From positions 1 through 17,570 of the forward strand of contig NCSJ02000556.1 in the NCBI GenBank assembly GCA_002812745.2: 17,570 nucleotides of DNA, read 5' to 3'. Under the pieces are notes generated by a model that was given only the letters and a program-made list of their open reading frames with translations, was not told the origin of the DNA and searched no databases. Both the position numbers and the translations under genes were made by a program. Shown piece by piece: positions 1 through 7,166 of this stretch. This stretch comes from Scytalidium lignicola (Eukaryota > Ascomycota > Leotiomycetes). Numbering within the stretch: position 1 is the stretch's first letter; the number at the start of each line of letters is the position of its first letter.

Positions 1-1799
1 TTCTAAACCCCTTTTTAAGCTTTATCTTATGATCTTATAGTTTATACTTAAGTAAGGCTAAATCATCAAGTCTTTCTATGAATAGCTCTAACTATTCATA
101 ATATTCTTCAAGAATCTGTTTTATAATTTTGTCAACATGGATAACTCTTAAAGATATCACTTTATCTTCTAAGAAGATGATTACACTTGTTCTCTAATCA
201 ATTATCAGATTATACTTCTTTATCCATTCAATTCTTAATATAACTTAGTATATTCTTAACCTCATAACATTAAAAGATATCTTCTCTTAGTAGCCTTTAC
301 TAATCCTTATATCCAGGTTACAAGTTTGAATATTAACATACTTCTGAATCTTAGTATTATTCATTAACAATATCAAGTAATTATCATCTTTGACTCTTAT
401 GCTAAGTTTAAGTCATTTCATGACTTGCTTACTGATGAAGTTTCTTTTAATGCTTAAATCAACTAAAGCTCTTATTAGCTTTTTACATAATTTTATATCT
501 ATATATAATAAACTTCTACTGTTTATAAAGTAAAGGTTAACATTTCTAATATTATCAACTGATATATTGTCTTTGATTTCCAGATCTTCAGCATTTTCCT
601 TAAGCTCTTTAAATAGTGCATTTTATCTCTTTATAAGGTTTCTTAGTCTTAGTCCATCAAGGCTTCTGTCATTTATGAATACATGTACATCTTGTATTTA
701 CTCTGTTATTTCATTTCCAAGGTGTTCCTTTATTTCAGTGATAAAAACATTATTTCCTTCAGGAATCCTTCTTGTAAAGTTCAAAAGATATACTGTTACT
801 TCTTGGTTGAATTATTAATCAATTCTTTACATTAATTCAACTTCTTTTAATAACATGATAAGTGCTTCCAAAGGCAGTAAATCTTTTTCTAGTTCATTAA
901 TCATAAGTAAAGTTTTAATGTCCTAGTTAGCTTGTTTAACAACAATCTCTACTAGTTCTCTTTATTCTTGTTAAGTATAATACTATTCAACTTCAAGTAG
1001 TTGTTCTACTGATTTCCTTAAACCCTAGATTTCTCTGTGTTGAGTTTCAACTTCTGCTTAGTCCTACTAAAAAGTTATTATAAGAAGTCTTTCTTATTAT
1101 AAGTTGTATTGTCCTCATAAGACATAACTTAATCCTTCTTCTATTATTATCTAAGTATCTTCAAGCATTTGATCAAAATTGTCTTAAATCTGAGTTCTTT
1201 CTACTAACAAGAGGAATTTGTATATTCTTTTTTTTTATGATAATACTCTGGAGGTTAGTCTTATAGACTAGAGCAAGATCTCCAAGATCAAGTTCTTATG
1301 CCTTAACAGTTACTTCTTCTTATTATACAGTTTGGAAAAGCTAACTTCTGTCCAAGATCTCTTATCCTCTTAGTCCTCTTATACTAATTGTAAGATAATA
1401 TTTTAAGACTAACAATTCTTCAAAAACAGGATATTACTCTGTTAGTATAACTTTAAAGTCTAACAACACAATCATTCAAATTCTATTAACTCTTAGAATT
1501 AATCTTTATCTGCCTTAATCTTTAGTTTGGTTATTATCTTAAGGATATCTTATATATTAAGTCCTTGTCATAAGTACAAAATCCATTTTAATAATTCTTG
1601 CTATTGTCATTTTGTTTATATTAGTTTTAACAACAATGTGTAATATAATTACTAAGTCTTAATAATCTTCTTCTTCCTCTGAGGAGTTTCCCTCCTCACT
1701 TAAGCTTTCCTCTTCTGATGATTCTGATAAGATGTTTATAATTCTTAGGATTTGTATAATTCTAACTTTAACTAATATACTTACCTTATTATCCTTCTT

Positions 1800-1841
1800 A
1801 TAAGTATTCATTATATGTTTAAACATTCTATACTTAAAATA
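1800..1841 (-). other. Ruined CCHC zinc knuckle of gypsy Gag
   Basis: Translated on the minus strand the segment reads Y-F-K-Y-R-M-F-K-H-I-M-N-T-Y. This has exactly the C-x2-C-x4-H-x4-C spacing of a retroviral-type zinc knuckle, with Tyr at each Cys position (TGT to TAT). A flanking G-I-S-P-E-E-L-D stretch upstream supports the Gag assignment. Confidence 0.85.
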
Positions 1842-2199
1842 TAACTTGTTTTTTCTTCTTTTGTCAAGTTCTTCAGGGGAGATTCCAAAAGGATTCCCTT
1901 TCTTGTTTTTTCCTTCAAAGTGCTTTTTTCCCTTTNCCTTTAAAGGTTTTTCCTTTCCTCATAGCATTTAACTTTATAAGGTCTTTTTTAATCCTTCTTA
2001 CTGTTAGTCTTTCTTCTGTTGAAGTAAGATTCCCTTTTCTTATCTAAGATCATTTTGTATTATTCATTTCTAATCTTGATAAACAAGTCAACAAGAGCAT
2101 TAAATATAATAATTATAAGTTATTAATATAATTCTTCTTTAATAGAATCCTTAAGCTTAGTCTTATATTAATGTATATATACTTCTTCTCCTTAGTTGA

Positions 2200-2204
2200 C
2201 TAAT
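2200..2204. other. Target-site duplication, left half (CTAAT)
   Basis: The five bases directly before the LTR at 2205 are CTAAT. Their reverse complement ATTAG lies directly before the inverted LTR at 5644. After flipping the interval between the two LTRs the two 5-mers become direct copies flanking one LTR, as expected for a gypsy insertion. The other flanks (CAATT at 2548, ATATG at 5987) do not match each other. Confidence 0.65.
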
Positions 2205-2547
2205 TGTTACGGGTTTTACCTAACAAGCTGATTGGTGTAGGCCTGAGGCTCGGTACACGGAAGGTGTGCATAGAGAACCTAACAATCAGGGGTCACGTGA
2301 TGGAGTCTTGGGATCCCTGGTGGACTCCAGTGGACTCCAAGGACTCCAAGGGATCCAACTGTATTTCATTATCTATATAAGCACGCTGTAGGAACATGAG
2401 AGTAGATTCCTCGTGTTCAACCTAAATACATTACTGTATCCTACCTTCGACCTAGTAACTTGCTTGTGTGTCACACGTTTCCGTTGTCCCTGAACATCTA
2501 CCTTACCCTTGGCTATCCAGTGACCTGGATGGCGTAGTTTTGTAACA
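2205..2547 (+). repeat. Intact 343-bp gypsy LTR, copy A
   Basis: The element starts TGTTAC and ends GTAACA, a 6-bp terminal inverted repeat normal for LTRs. It is 343 bp and appears identical, base for base, to the reverse complement of 5644-5986. It has a TATA box (2374-2380), three GGACTCCA units (2322-2348) and a CACGTG at 2294-2299. It matches the LTRs at 2855, 4471 and 16662 over its whole length, but those are RIPed and 355-359 bp long. No internal region is attached, so it behaves as a solo LTR. It interrupts gag, whose other half is at 4826-5643. Confidence 0.9.
2374..2380 (+). promoter_or_regulatory. LTR TATA box, copy A
   Basis: TATATAA lies in the middle of the 343-bp LTR, within a stretch (CATTATCTATATAAGC) kept even in the RIPed LTR copies. 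This suits the Pol II core promoter that starts the retrotransposon transcript. Confidence 0.6.
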
Positions 2548-2854
2548 CAATTGTACACTTGTTAAATTATTATTCAGAGATTATAACATTTCTTTTAAAT
2601 AGTTAAATAGTTAAAAACATAAAGATCTTATAATTAGAGTACTTTAAAAAGATCCTTATAAAGCTTTAATATTCAAAAGTGATTTGGAACTTGATTTACT
2701 AATTGATTTATAATTGTTATCCTCAAATTATTCAAAGGTTAATATTAATATTCAATTATAATCATAATCTTAAATTATTATGTAAATTAGCCTTAAAAGT
2801 AGTTTAGAAATTAATGTACAAATTACTTTACTAATTAAAAATTCTCTTAAATAT
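2548..2854. other. AT-rich spacer, no gene seen
   Basis: About 300 bases of very AT-rich sequence without a usable reading frame or a recognisable domain. The first 40 bases (2548-2587, ending TTATAACA) could be the far end of the copia-like LTR found at 5987-6186, separated from it by the inversion. That link is an inference. Confidence 0.5.
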
Positions 2855-3213
2855 TGTTATAAAACTATACTATCCAGGTTACTGGATAGCCAGGGTAAAG
2901 TAAATGTTCAGGGATAGTAGAAATAGAAGACACTTGAGTAGGTGACTAAGTTAAAGATAAGATCTAGTAATATATTTTGGTTGAATATAAGGAGTTTACT
3001 CTTATGTTCTTATAGTATGCTTATATAGATAATAAAATACAATTGAACCCTTAGACCCTCAAGTCCTTAAGTCTTAAGTCAATAGACCTTGGACTTCTTA
3101 AGTCTTAAGTTCTCATTATATAATTACTTAATTGTTAAGTTCTCTTTGTATAATATATTTGTATTAAGCCTTAAGCTTATACTAATTAGTATATTATAGC
3201 AAAACTTGTAATA
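2855..3213 (-). repeat. RIPed gypsy LTR, minus orientation
   Basis: The reverse complement aligns along its full length with the 343-bp LTR. It shares the TATA stretch (near 3022-3040), the conserved block around 2870-2920 and the terminal A-rich end. The outer end TGTTAC has become TGTTAT, and the other end reads GTAATA. It is 359 bp, with many C-to-T/G-to-A changes, so it is older than copies A and B. No gypsy coding region was recognised next to it and the flanks (AATAT, TTATT) do not form a clear duplication. Confidence 0.8.
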
Positions 3214-3417
3214 TTATTTCCTTTTGTACTTAATGTTATCTTAACATTAAAACGTTATCTTTAAACATTCTCTTTATTCAATAATCCTTCTTTTCTTTTT
3301 AATATACTACTTAAATAACAATGTTCTAAGAGTAGTACAAAAGAAAGGACAAGATTAAGAAAATATTAAGAATAAACAGCTTTAGATAATTACATTAACA
3401 AATATAATTTCAAAGTA
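3214..3417. other. AT-rich spacer
   Basis: AT-rich sequence between a RIPed LTR and the decayed gene that follows. I see no reading frame, repeat or signal in it. Confidence 0.4.
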
Positions 3418-3900
3418 ATGCTTTGTTTATTTTGTAAGTAAAATAGTTTTATTTACAAGATAAATCTTGACTTTAGTTGTTATAACGAGTACTCTTATTA
3501 TAAATAATCTTATAATGGTAAGAGGTTCACTTCTTCTTCTTTCCTTGTATACAAATATAAGTATAACCAACTTATAGAGGAAAAGAAGAAAACTAACAAA
3601 GTCCTTCTAAAGATAATAGCTTGCTTAACTTGCTTAAAAAAGTAATAGTCCTTCTTGAAGAAATATGCTTAGGAAATGTTCTGTTATAGTCTGAAGACTT
3701 TGGACAAACTCAACATTGTAAAAGAGAAAGAGAAGTAAGAGAAACAAAGTTCTTTACAATTCTTAAAGTTGTATTTTACTAGCTTAAGTATAACTTTTTC
3801 CTTTATTATTAACCTCTTCTTCTTTAACTTTATAATTCTATTATTTAGAAGTCTATTCTAAGATAAGTTTAATAATATCTTTTTAATAATTCCTCATAAC
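3418..3900 (+). pseudogene. Decayed gene for a small CxxC/coiled-coil protein
   Basis: Frame 1 from 3418 begins with a C-L-F-C pair (3424-3435), then a further Cys and an N/D-G-K-R-F-T-S-S block (about 3508-3535). A long charged, heptad-like stretch rich in K, E and L follows (about 3550-3760), and then a Ser/Phe-rich end. This order (short Cys motif, Asp-Gly block, coiled coil with a repeated S-F-L-K-K type segment) resembles a family of fungal proteins of unknown function often found in repeat-rich regions. That resemblance is from memory and not tested. Several TAA/TAG codons interrupt the frame, some at places where CAA, CAG or TGG would be expected. It sits between gypsy LTRs. Function unknown; the existence of a former coding region is moderately supported. 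Confidence 0.4.
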
Positions 3901-4470
3901 TTATGAGATTAAAAGTAAGTTTTTATTCATTTTCACTTTCTAGATATCTTATCTATTTAACTAAGTATTATAATTTCTTATAATATATCTTATAATTAAT
4001 GATTTTCTTAACTTCATATTCTCTTTTTAGATTAACTTCTTTTAGTATTAGTATTTGGACATTCTTAAATGTTAATTTAAGAAGTAAAACATAAAAAACA
4101 AAATGTATTTTAGTTATTGTTAATAGTTTTAATTTATNAGTTATAGTTTTACAATAAAGTAATCCTTATTAATTTGATAATAATATTAAACTACNTTTTA
4201 TATGTTTATTATATAACAAACTATATTATTCTTTAACAAACTCTTTTGTTAATTTTATTAGTATATATAACTTCTTATTCTTATACTAGATGTTTTTGAT
4301 TTTCTTCTACTTATCTTTAGTTATATTAAGTAAAGCATTCTCTTTTTTTTTCCTTTTTAGTTACTTCTTTGATTTAATTAGCTTAATGTTTGTTTATTAT
4401 TATTATAATAGTTATAAGTTGTCCTTTATTATATACTAAGAATTCATCTTCATCCNTTTTTTAATATTAG
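3901..4470. other. AT-rich decayed sequence, no gene recognised
   Basis: About 570 bases of AT-rich sequence with three single N positions (4138, 4195, 4456). I see no reading frame or motif that I can name. It ends with ATTAG directly before the LTR at 4471. Confidence 0.4.
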
Positions 4471-4825
4471 TGTTATAGGTTTTGCTGTAACACGTTAATT
4501 GGTGTAGGCTTAAGGCTTGGTACAGATATGATTGTACAAGAGAACTTAACAATTAAACAGTTATATGATATAGACTTAGGACTTNGGGGGGTCTAGGGTC
4601 CATCAGCTTAGGACTTGGGGACTTGGGAGTCTAGGGGTCCAAGGATATTTCATTATCTATATAAGCATATTATAAGAACATAAGAGTAAACTCCTTATGT
4701 TCAACTTAAATATATTATTAGATCTTACCTTTGACTTAGTTGCTTGTGTTATACATTTCCATTGTCCTTGAACATTTACTATACTCTTAACTATTCAATA
4801 ACTTGGATAGTATAATTTTATAACA
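4471..4825 (+). repeat. RIPed 5' LTR of gypsy element 1
   Basis: It starts TGTTAT and ends ATAACA, decayed forms of TGTTAC and GTAACA, and is 355 bp. It aligns along its whole length with the intact LTR (2205-2547) and with 16662-17019. The TATA stretch is at about 4652-4662. It is followed directly by the same leader (TTTTGAACAT) and Gag start as the LTR at 16662, so it is a 5' LTR, not a solo one. An N lies at 4585. Confidence 0.85.
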
Positions 4826-5643
4826 TTTTGAACATTATTTATCTTGATAAATCAGGATTTGGAAATAAATATACTAATAGATAATAATAACAAATAACAA
4901 CTTGACAAAGGTTTTGAAGAAAGCTTTGAAGAAGAATCTGAAGAGGAATCTGAAGAAGTATTTAAGGAAAGTTCAGAAGATAGTTTTGAAGAAGACTAAG
5001 GTGAGAATTAAATTATCAAGGAAACTAATGTCTAAGAAGAAATATTAGAAGAAGTTATTATATTACCAAAACAACTTATTAAGTTAACAGAAGGATTAAT
5101 TATTAAGAAGTCATCAAGAGTTATAAGAAAGAAACTAATACCTTTATTACTTAAACCTAACTTAGAACTAGTACTAAGAGCTTTAAGTCTAGACCTTGAT
5201 CTAGACTCTGAACTAAAGAGTAATGTTAAACAGGCTTTAATGGTAATACCTAAAGAAGTCAAAATCATTAGACTAGATTTGTTTTATAAGGACAAAAAGA
5301 AGTTGAAAGTATATCTTGTTTAGATAAGAACTTATTTAGTATTAAACAATTACTTATTGCTTAAAGATATGCATAAGGTTTTATAAGCATTAACATATTT
5401 AAGAAGAGTAGTCAAAACTTAGTTTCAACTTTTTTAAGGATAAATAGTTTACTATAAATAAAGGAATAATAAACTAAGGAGTTATTAACATTCTTATAAG
5501 TTAGGAAAACTATACAAAAGAACTTAAACGCTTGTATAAGGATGTTAACGAAAAAAGGAATGTTAAAAGATGATTAGCTTATCTTAAACAAACTAAGAGC
5601 CTTAGTGAATATACAATGCTTTATCATTAATACACAATATTAG
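4826..5643 (+). pseudogene. Ty3/gypsy Gag N-terminal half, RIP-degraded
   Basis: After a leader shared with 17020-17060, the plus strand encodes an acidic N-terminus full of Glu and Ser (about 4905-5000). A long hydrophilic region follows, then a capsid-like segment with K-L-K-V-Y-L-V and R-T-Y-L near 5300-5340 and a W/F-type K-T-x-F-Q block near 5415 (Trp now TAG). The best frame continues near 5560-5643. Many stops (TAA, TAG) replace likely Gln and Trp codons, and a frameshift lies in the T-run near 5435. The nearly parallel copy at 17020-17570 confirms the family. The frame ends abruptly at 5643, where an LTR starts; it continues in frame at 2204 on the minus strand. No reliable start codon is left. 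Confidence 0.8.
5639..5643. other. Target-site duplication, right half (ATTAG)
   Basis: ATTAG directly before the inverted LTR. It is the reverse complement of the five bases before the LTR at 2205. One copy of it also completes the gag reading frame when the two gag halves are joined, which makes chance identity less likely. Confidence 0.65.
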
Positions 5644-5986
5644 TGTTACAAAACTACGCCATCCAGGTCACTGGATAGCCAAGGGTAAGGTAGATGTTCA
5701 GGGACAACGGAAACGTGTGACACACAAGCAAGTTACTAGGTCGAAGGTAGGATACAGTAATGTATTTAGGTTGAACACGAGGAATCTACTCTCATGTTCC
5801 TACAGCGTGCTTATATAGATAATGAAATACAGTTGGATCCCTTGGAGTCCTTGGAGTCCACTGGAGTCCACCAGGGATCCCAAGACTCCATCACGTGACC
5901 CCTGATTGTTAGGTTCTCTATGCACACCTTCCGTGTACCGAGCCTCAGGCCTACACCAATCAGCTTGTTAGGTAAAACCCGTAACA
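5644..5986 (-). repeat. Intact 343-bp gypsy LTR, copy B, inverted
   Basis: It is the reverse complement of 2205-2547, with no difference found in a block-by-block reading, and has the same TGTTAC/GTAACA ends. TATA box is at 5811-5817 on the minus strand. It is richer in G+C than its surroundings and shows no RIP. Together with copy A it bounds a 3.1-kb inverted interval. Its left flank carries half of the ATTAG duplication; its right flank does not match the left copy's right flank. Confidence 0.9.
5811..5817 (-). promoter_or_regulatory. LTR TATA box, copy B
   Basis: TATATAA on the minus strand, at the same position within the LTR as in copy A. Confidence 0.55.
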
Positions 5987-6186
5987 ATATGGAAATAAGC
6001 TGTTTAAGGTTATAATAAACAAGTATATATAATAGAGTTATAACTTAGGTTAAACACAAGGTTCTTAATTAAAGCTTAGAGAATATATTCTTATATAGCC
6101 AAATGAGTATAGCCTTGTATAACTAGTATAGACTTAATACTCCTTTATACACCTTATACTACTTACATAAGTTATATGACTCAACA
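5987..6186 (-). repeat. Candidate LTR of a second copia-like family, truncated
   Basis: On the minus strand the segment starts TGTTGAGTCATAT at 6186, the kind of start seen in copia LTRs. It has a good TATA box (CTATATAAG, near 6093-6101) and no gene-like frame. It is cut at 5987 by the gypsy LTR. Its continuation may be 2548-2587 after undoing the inversion, giving about 240 bp ending in AACA. It is unrelated to the copia LTR at 10806. Only one copy is visible, so this rests on its ends and TATA box. Confidence 0.35.
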
Positions 6187-6250
6187 TTCTGTTTGACCAC
6201 GGACACTCTATAGAATGTCAACTGGCGCTTATCAGGTTGTGATAGTAAGA
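6187..6250 (-). pseudogene. Possible pol C-terminal remnant next to the candidate LTR
   Basis: A short patch with normal G+C content between AT-rich stretches. On the minus strand it stays open from about 6250 through 6187 and on into the candidate LTR to a TAG near 6152. Copia polyproteins end close to the 3' LTR, so this could be a pol end, but no domain motif is present to prove it. Confidence 0.25.
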
Positions 6251-6360
6251 ACCATAGTAATATTAAATAAATTTTATCTTATTCTTATTATCAAGATTAA
6301 TCTCTTCTTTTTCTATAGCTTATGCTAAATTATAAGCTTGTATAATATAATAATAAAATT

Positions 6361-6407
6361 CTATAATATATTAGTAATGTATTAATAATACATTCTTAAT
6401 ATATTAT
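6361..6407. repeat. AT-rich palindromic repeat, unit 1
   Basis: Shares the pattern CTATAATATATTA followed by AATGTATTAA with units at 6526 and 6668. The 19-mer AATGTATTAATAATACATT (6376-6394) recurs exactly at 6681-6699 and is nearly its own reverse complement. Confidence 0.55.
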
Positions 6408-6525
6408 ACTTACTTATAACATCTCTGTACTGTTAAATAATAATAATACTTTTCCTAACCTTTGTAACTTTAACTTTGTGTATCTTGAAATGAGTTTTTA
6501 AGTTTCTTGTATAAGCAAATCTTTT

Positions 6526-6570
6526 CTATAATATATTAACAATATATTAACAATGTATTAAGAATATATT
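6526..6570. repeat. AT-rich palindromic repeat, unit 2
   Basis: CTATAATATATTAAC, a second AATATATTAAC, then AATGTATTAAGAATATATT. Same build as unit 1, with an extra copy of the short motif and a less perfect palindrome. Confidence 0.5.
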
Positions 6571-6667
6571 TTGTAAAGATTCTTATTGTATAATTGTACA
6601 TGTTTCCATCTTCATCTATAAACCTACAGAATAACTTGCTAATAGCTATTATAACCTGTTTATTCTT

Positions 6668-6704
6668 CTAATATATTAATAATGTATTAATAATACATTA
6701 TTTA
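6668..6704. repeat. AT-rich palindromic repeat, unit 3
   Basis: CTAATATATTAAT followed by the same 19-mer palindrome as unit 1 at 6681-6699. Spacing between unit starts is about 165 and 142 bp. Confidence 0.5.
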
Positions 6705-6730
6705 TCTGATATTATAATAGAAACTTATAT

Positions 6731-6865
6731 TTAAGTTAAAGAGAAGAATTGATTTTGGACGTTTAAACAACTTTTGATATCTTTTATAGTATTCCTGTGA
6801 TATATTGTCAAAACGTTATTAATATATTGATGAAATATACTAACATCTTTTGTATTTGAAGCCAT
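6731..6865 (-). CDS. Short ORF, probable 5' remnant of a lost divergent gene
   Basis: On the minus strand an ATG at 6865-6863 sits in a good fungal start context (CAAAA-ATG-GCT). It follows a C/T-rich leader of about 100 bases (6866-6970) that looks like a real fungal 5' UTR. The frame gives 44 residues starting M-A-S-N-T-K-D and stops at 6731. Alternatively a 50-bp intron, with GT after the seventh codon (about 6844) and CACAG as acceptor, would join to a basic Tyr/Lys-rich frame; that frame also stops soon. Base composition turns AT-rich right at the ATG. So the leader and start codon seem kept while the body is decayed or replaced. No family recognised. It may be a short real ORF or only a relic. 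Confidence 0.35.
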   Translation of the reverse strand: MASNTKDVSIFHQYINNVLTIYHRNTIKDIKSCLNVQNQFFSLT

Positions 6866-7005
6866 TTTTGATGGTTTGGCTTGGTGGAGGGGTGGTGTTG
6901 ATGAAGTTGTTTTGTGGAAGGTGAGAAGGTGCTGCGTGAGGTTGAAGGGGGGCTGGCTGACCTCAGATGCTTAGCGCCGCCCATAAGCGAGCAGGGGTAG
7001 GGGTT

Positions 7006-7036
7006 GTGGCACCTTACCCCTTTGGGGTCAGGCCAC
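7006..7036. repeat. Imperfect hairpin in the divergent promoter
   Basis: Arms GTGG/CCAC, CCT/AGG and ACCCC/GGGGT enclose a TTT loop, giving 12 base pairs over 31 bases, with one mismatch and a two-base bulge. It may be a binding site, a transposon footprint or a chance structure. Confidence 0.4.
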
Positions 7037-7084
7037 CTACGTCCTCTATTTCAAGACCGATCGATATTGATTTGTCCCTCGAGG

Positions 7085-7132
7085 ATGTATCATACGCCAG
7101 TTAAAAGAAGCTGCCTCACGATTCTACTGTAG
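7085..7132 (+). other. Possible upstream ORF (15 codons)
   Basis: ATG at 7085 opens a 15-codon frame ending TAG at 7132, 34 bases before the regulator's ATG and in a different frame. If the transcript starts upstream of 7085 it could lower translation of the regulator. The transcription start is unknown and the context (GAGG-ATG-T) is weak. Confidence 0.25.
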
Positions 7133-7166
7133 CGCCTACCTTTCTCTATTCTATTCCGTGATAGCA

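Larger units (their letters stand above)
1..2204 (-). pseudogene. Ty3/gypsy Gag C-terminus, protease and RT start, RIP-degraded
   Basis: Read from 2204 down to 1, this is the 3' part of gag running into pol. In order it shows the end of a Gag capsid-like region (about 2190-2080), a CCHC zinc knuckle position (1841-1800), an acidic Ser/Glu-rich tail (about 1740-1665), a retropepsin-like domain (about 480-180) and, at the left edge, a D-H-x-I-x-L-x-x-G block typical of the start of gypsy reverse transcriptase. Frames are broken by many TAA/TAG codons and shifts. The knuckle spacing C-x2-C-x4-H-x4-C is kept, but all three Cys codons read TAT (Tyr) and only His remains. The protease signature Asp-Ser-Gly reads Asp-Leu-Ser at 460-452. 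These are C-to-T/G-to-A changes. The LTR inserted at 2205 cuts off the upstream half, which lies inverted at 4826-5643. Family is sure; domain limits are approximate. Confidence 0.85.
6866..7166. promoter_or_regulatory. Divergent intergenic/promoter region
   Basis: 301 bp between the minus-strand ATG at 6865 and the regulator's ATG at 7167. Its left part is G-rich on plus (C/T-rich leader on minus). The middle holds a hairpin (7006-7036). The right part has CCTCGAGG (7077-7084) and CCGATCGAT (7058-7066), short palindromic sites, and a possible upstream ORF. No clear TATA box. Such shared promoters are common in fungal metabolite clusters, so the regulator may have controlled both sides; this is inference. 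Confidence 0.45.

Noticed and set aside
567..818. 83-residue plus-strand open frame
   Set aside because: Lies opposite the gypsy Gag-Pol frame, near the protease; low-complexity Ser/Leu/Phe content is what antisense of a RIPed frame gives.
2373..2558. 61-residue minus-strand open frame
   Set aside because: Falls inside the intact LTR, and the same sequence recurs in the inverted copy; LTRs are not coding here.
5032..5268. 78-residue minus-strand open frame
   Set aside because: Antisense of the Gag region; the plus frame matches the parallel copy at 17020-17570.
2205..5986. A DNA transposon with 343-bp terminal inverted repeats
   Set aside because: The repeats are LTRs with their own TATA box, and related LTRs precede gag at 4471 and 16662; the outer flanks CTAAT and ATATG are not a duplication.
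6361..6704. CRISPR-like spaced repeats
   Set aside because: Only three imperfect AT-rich units with unequal spacing, in a eukaryotic context.
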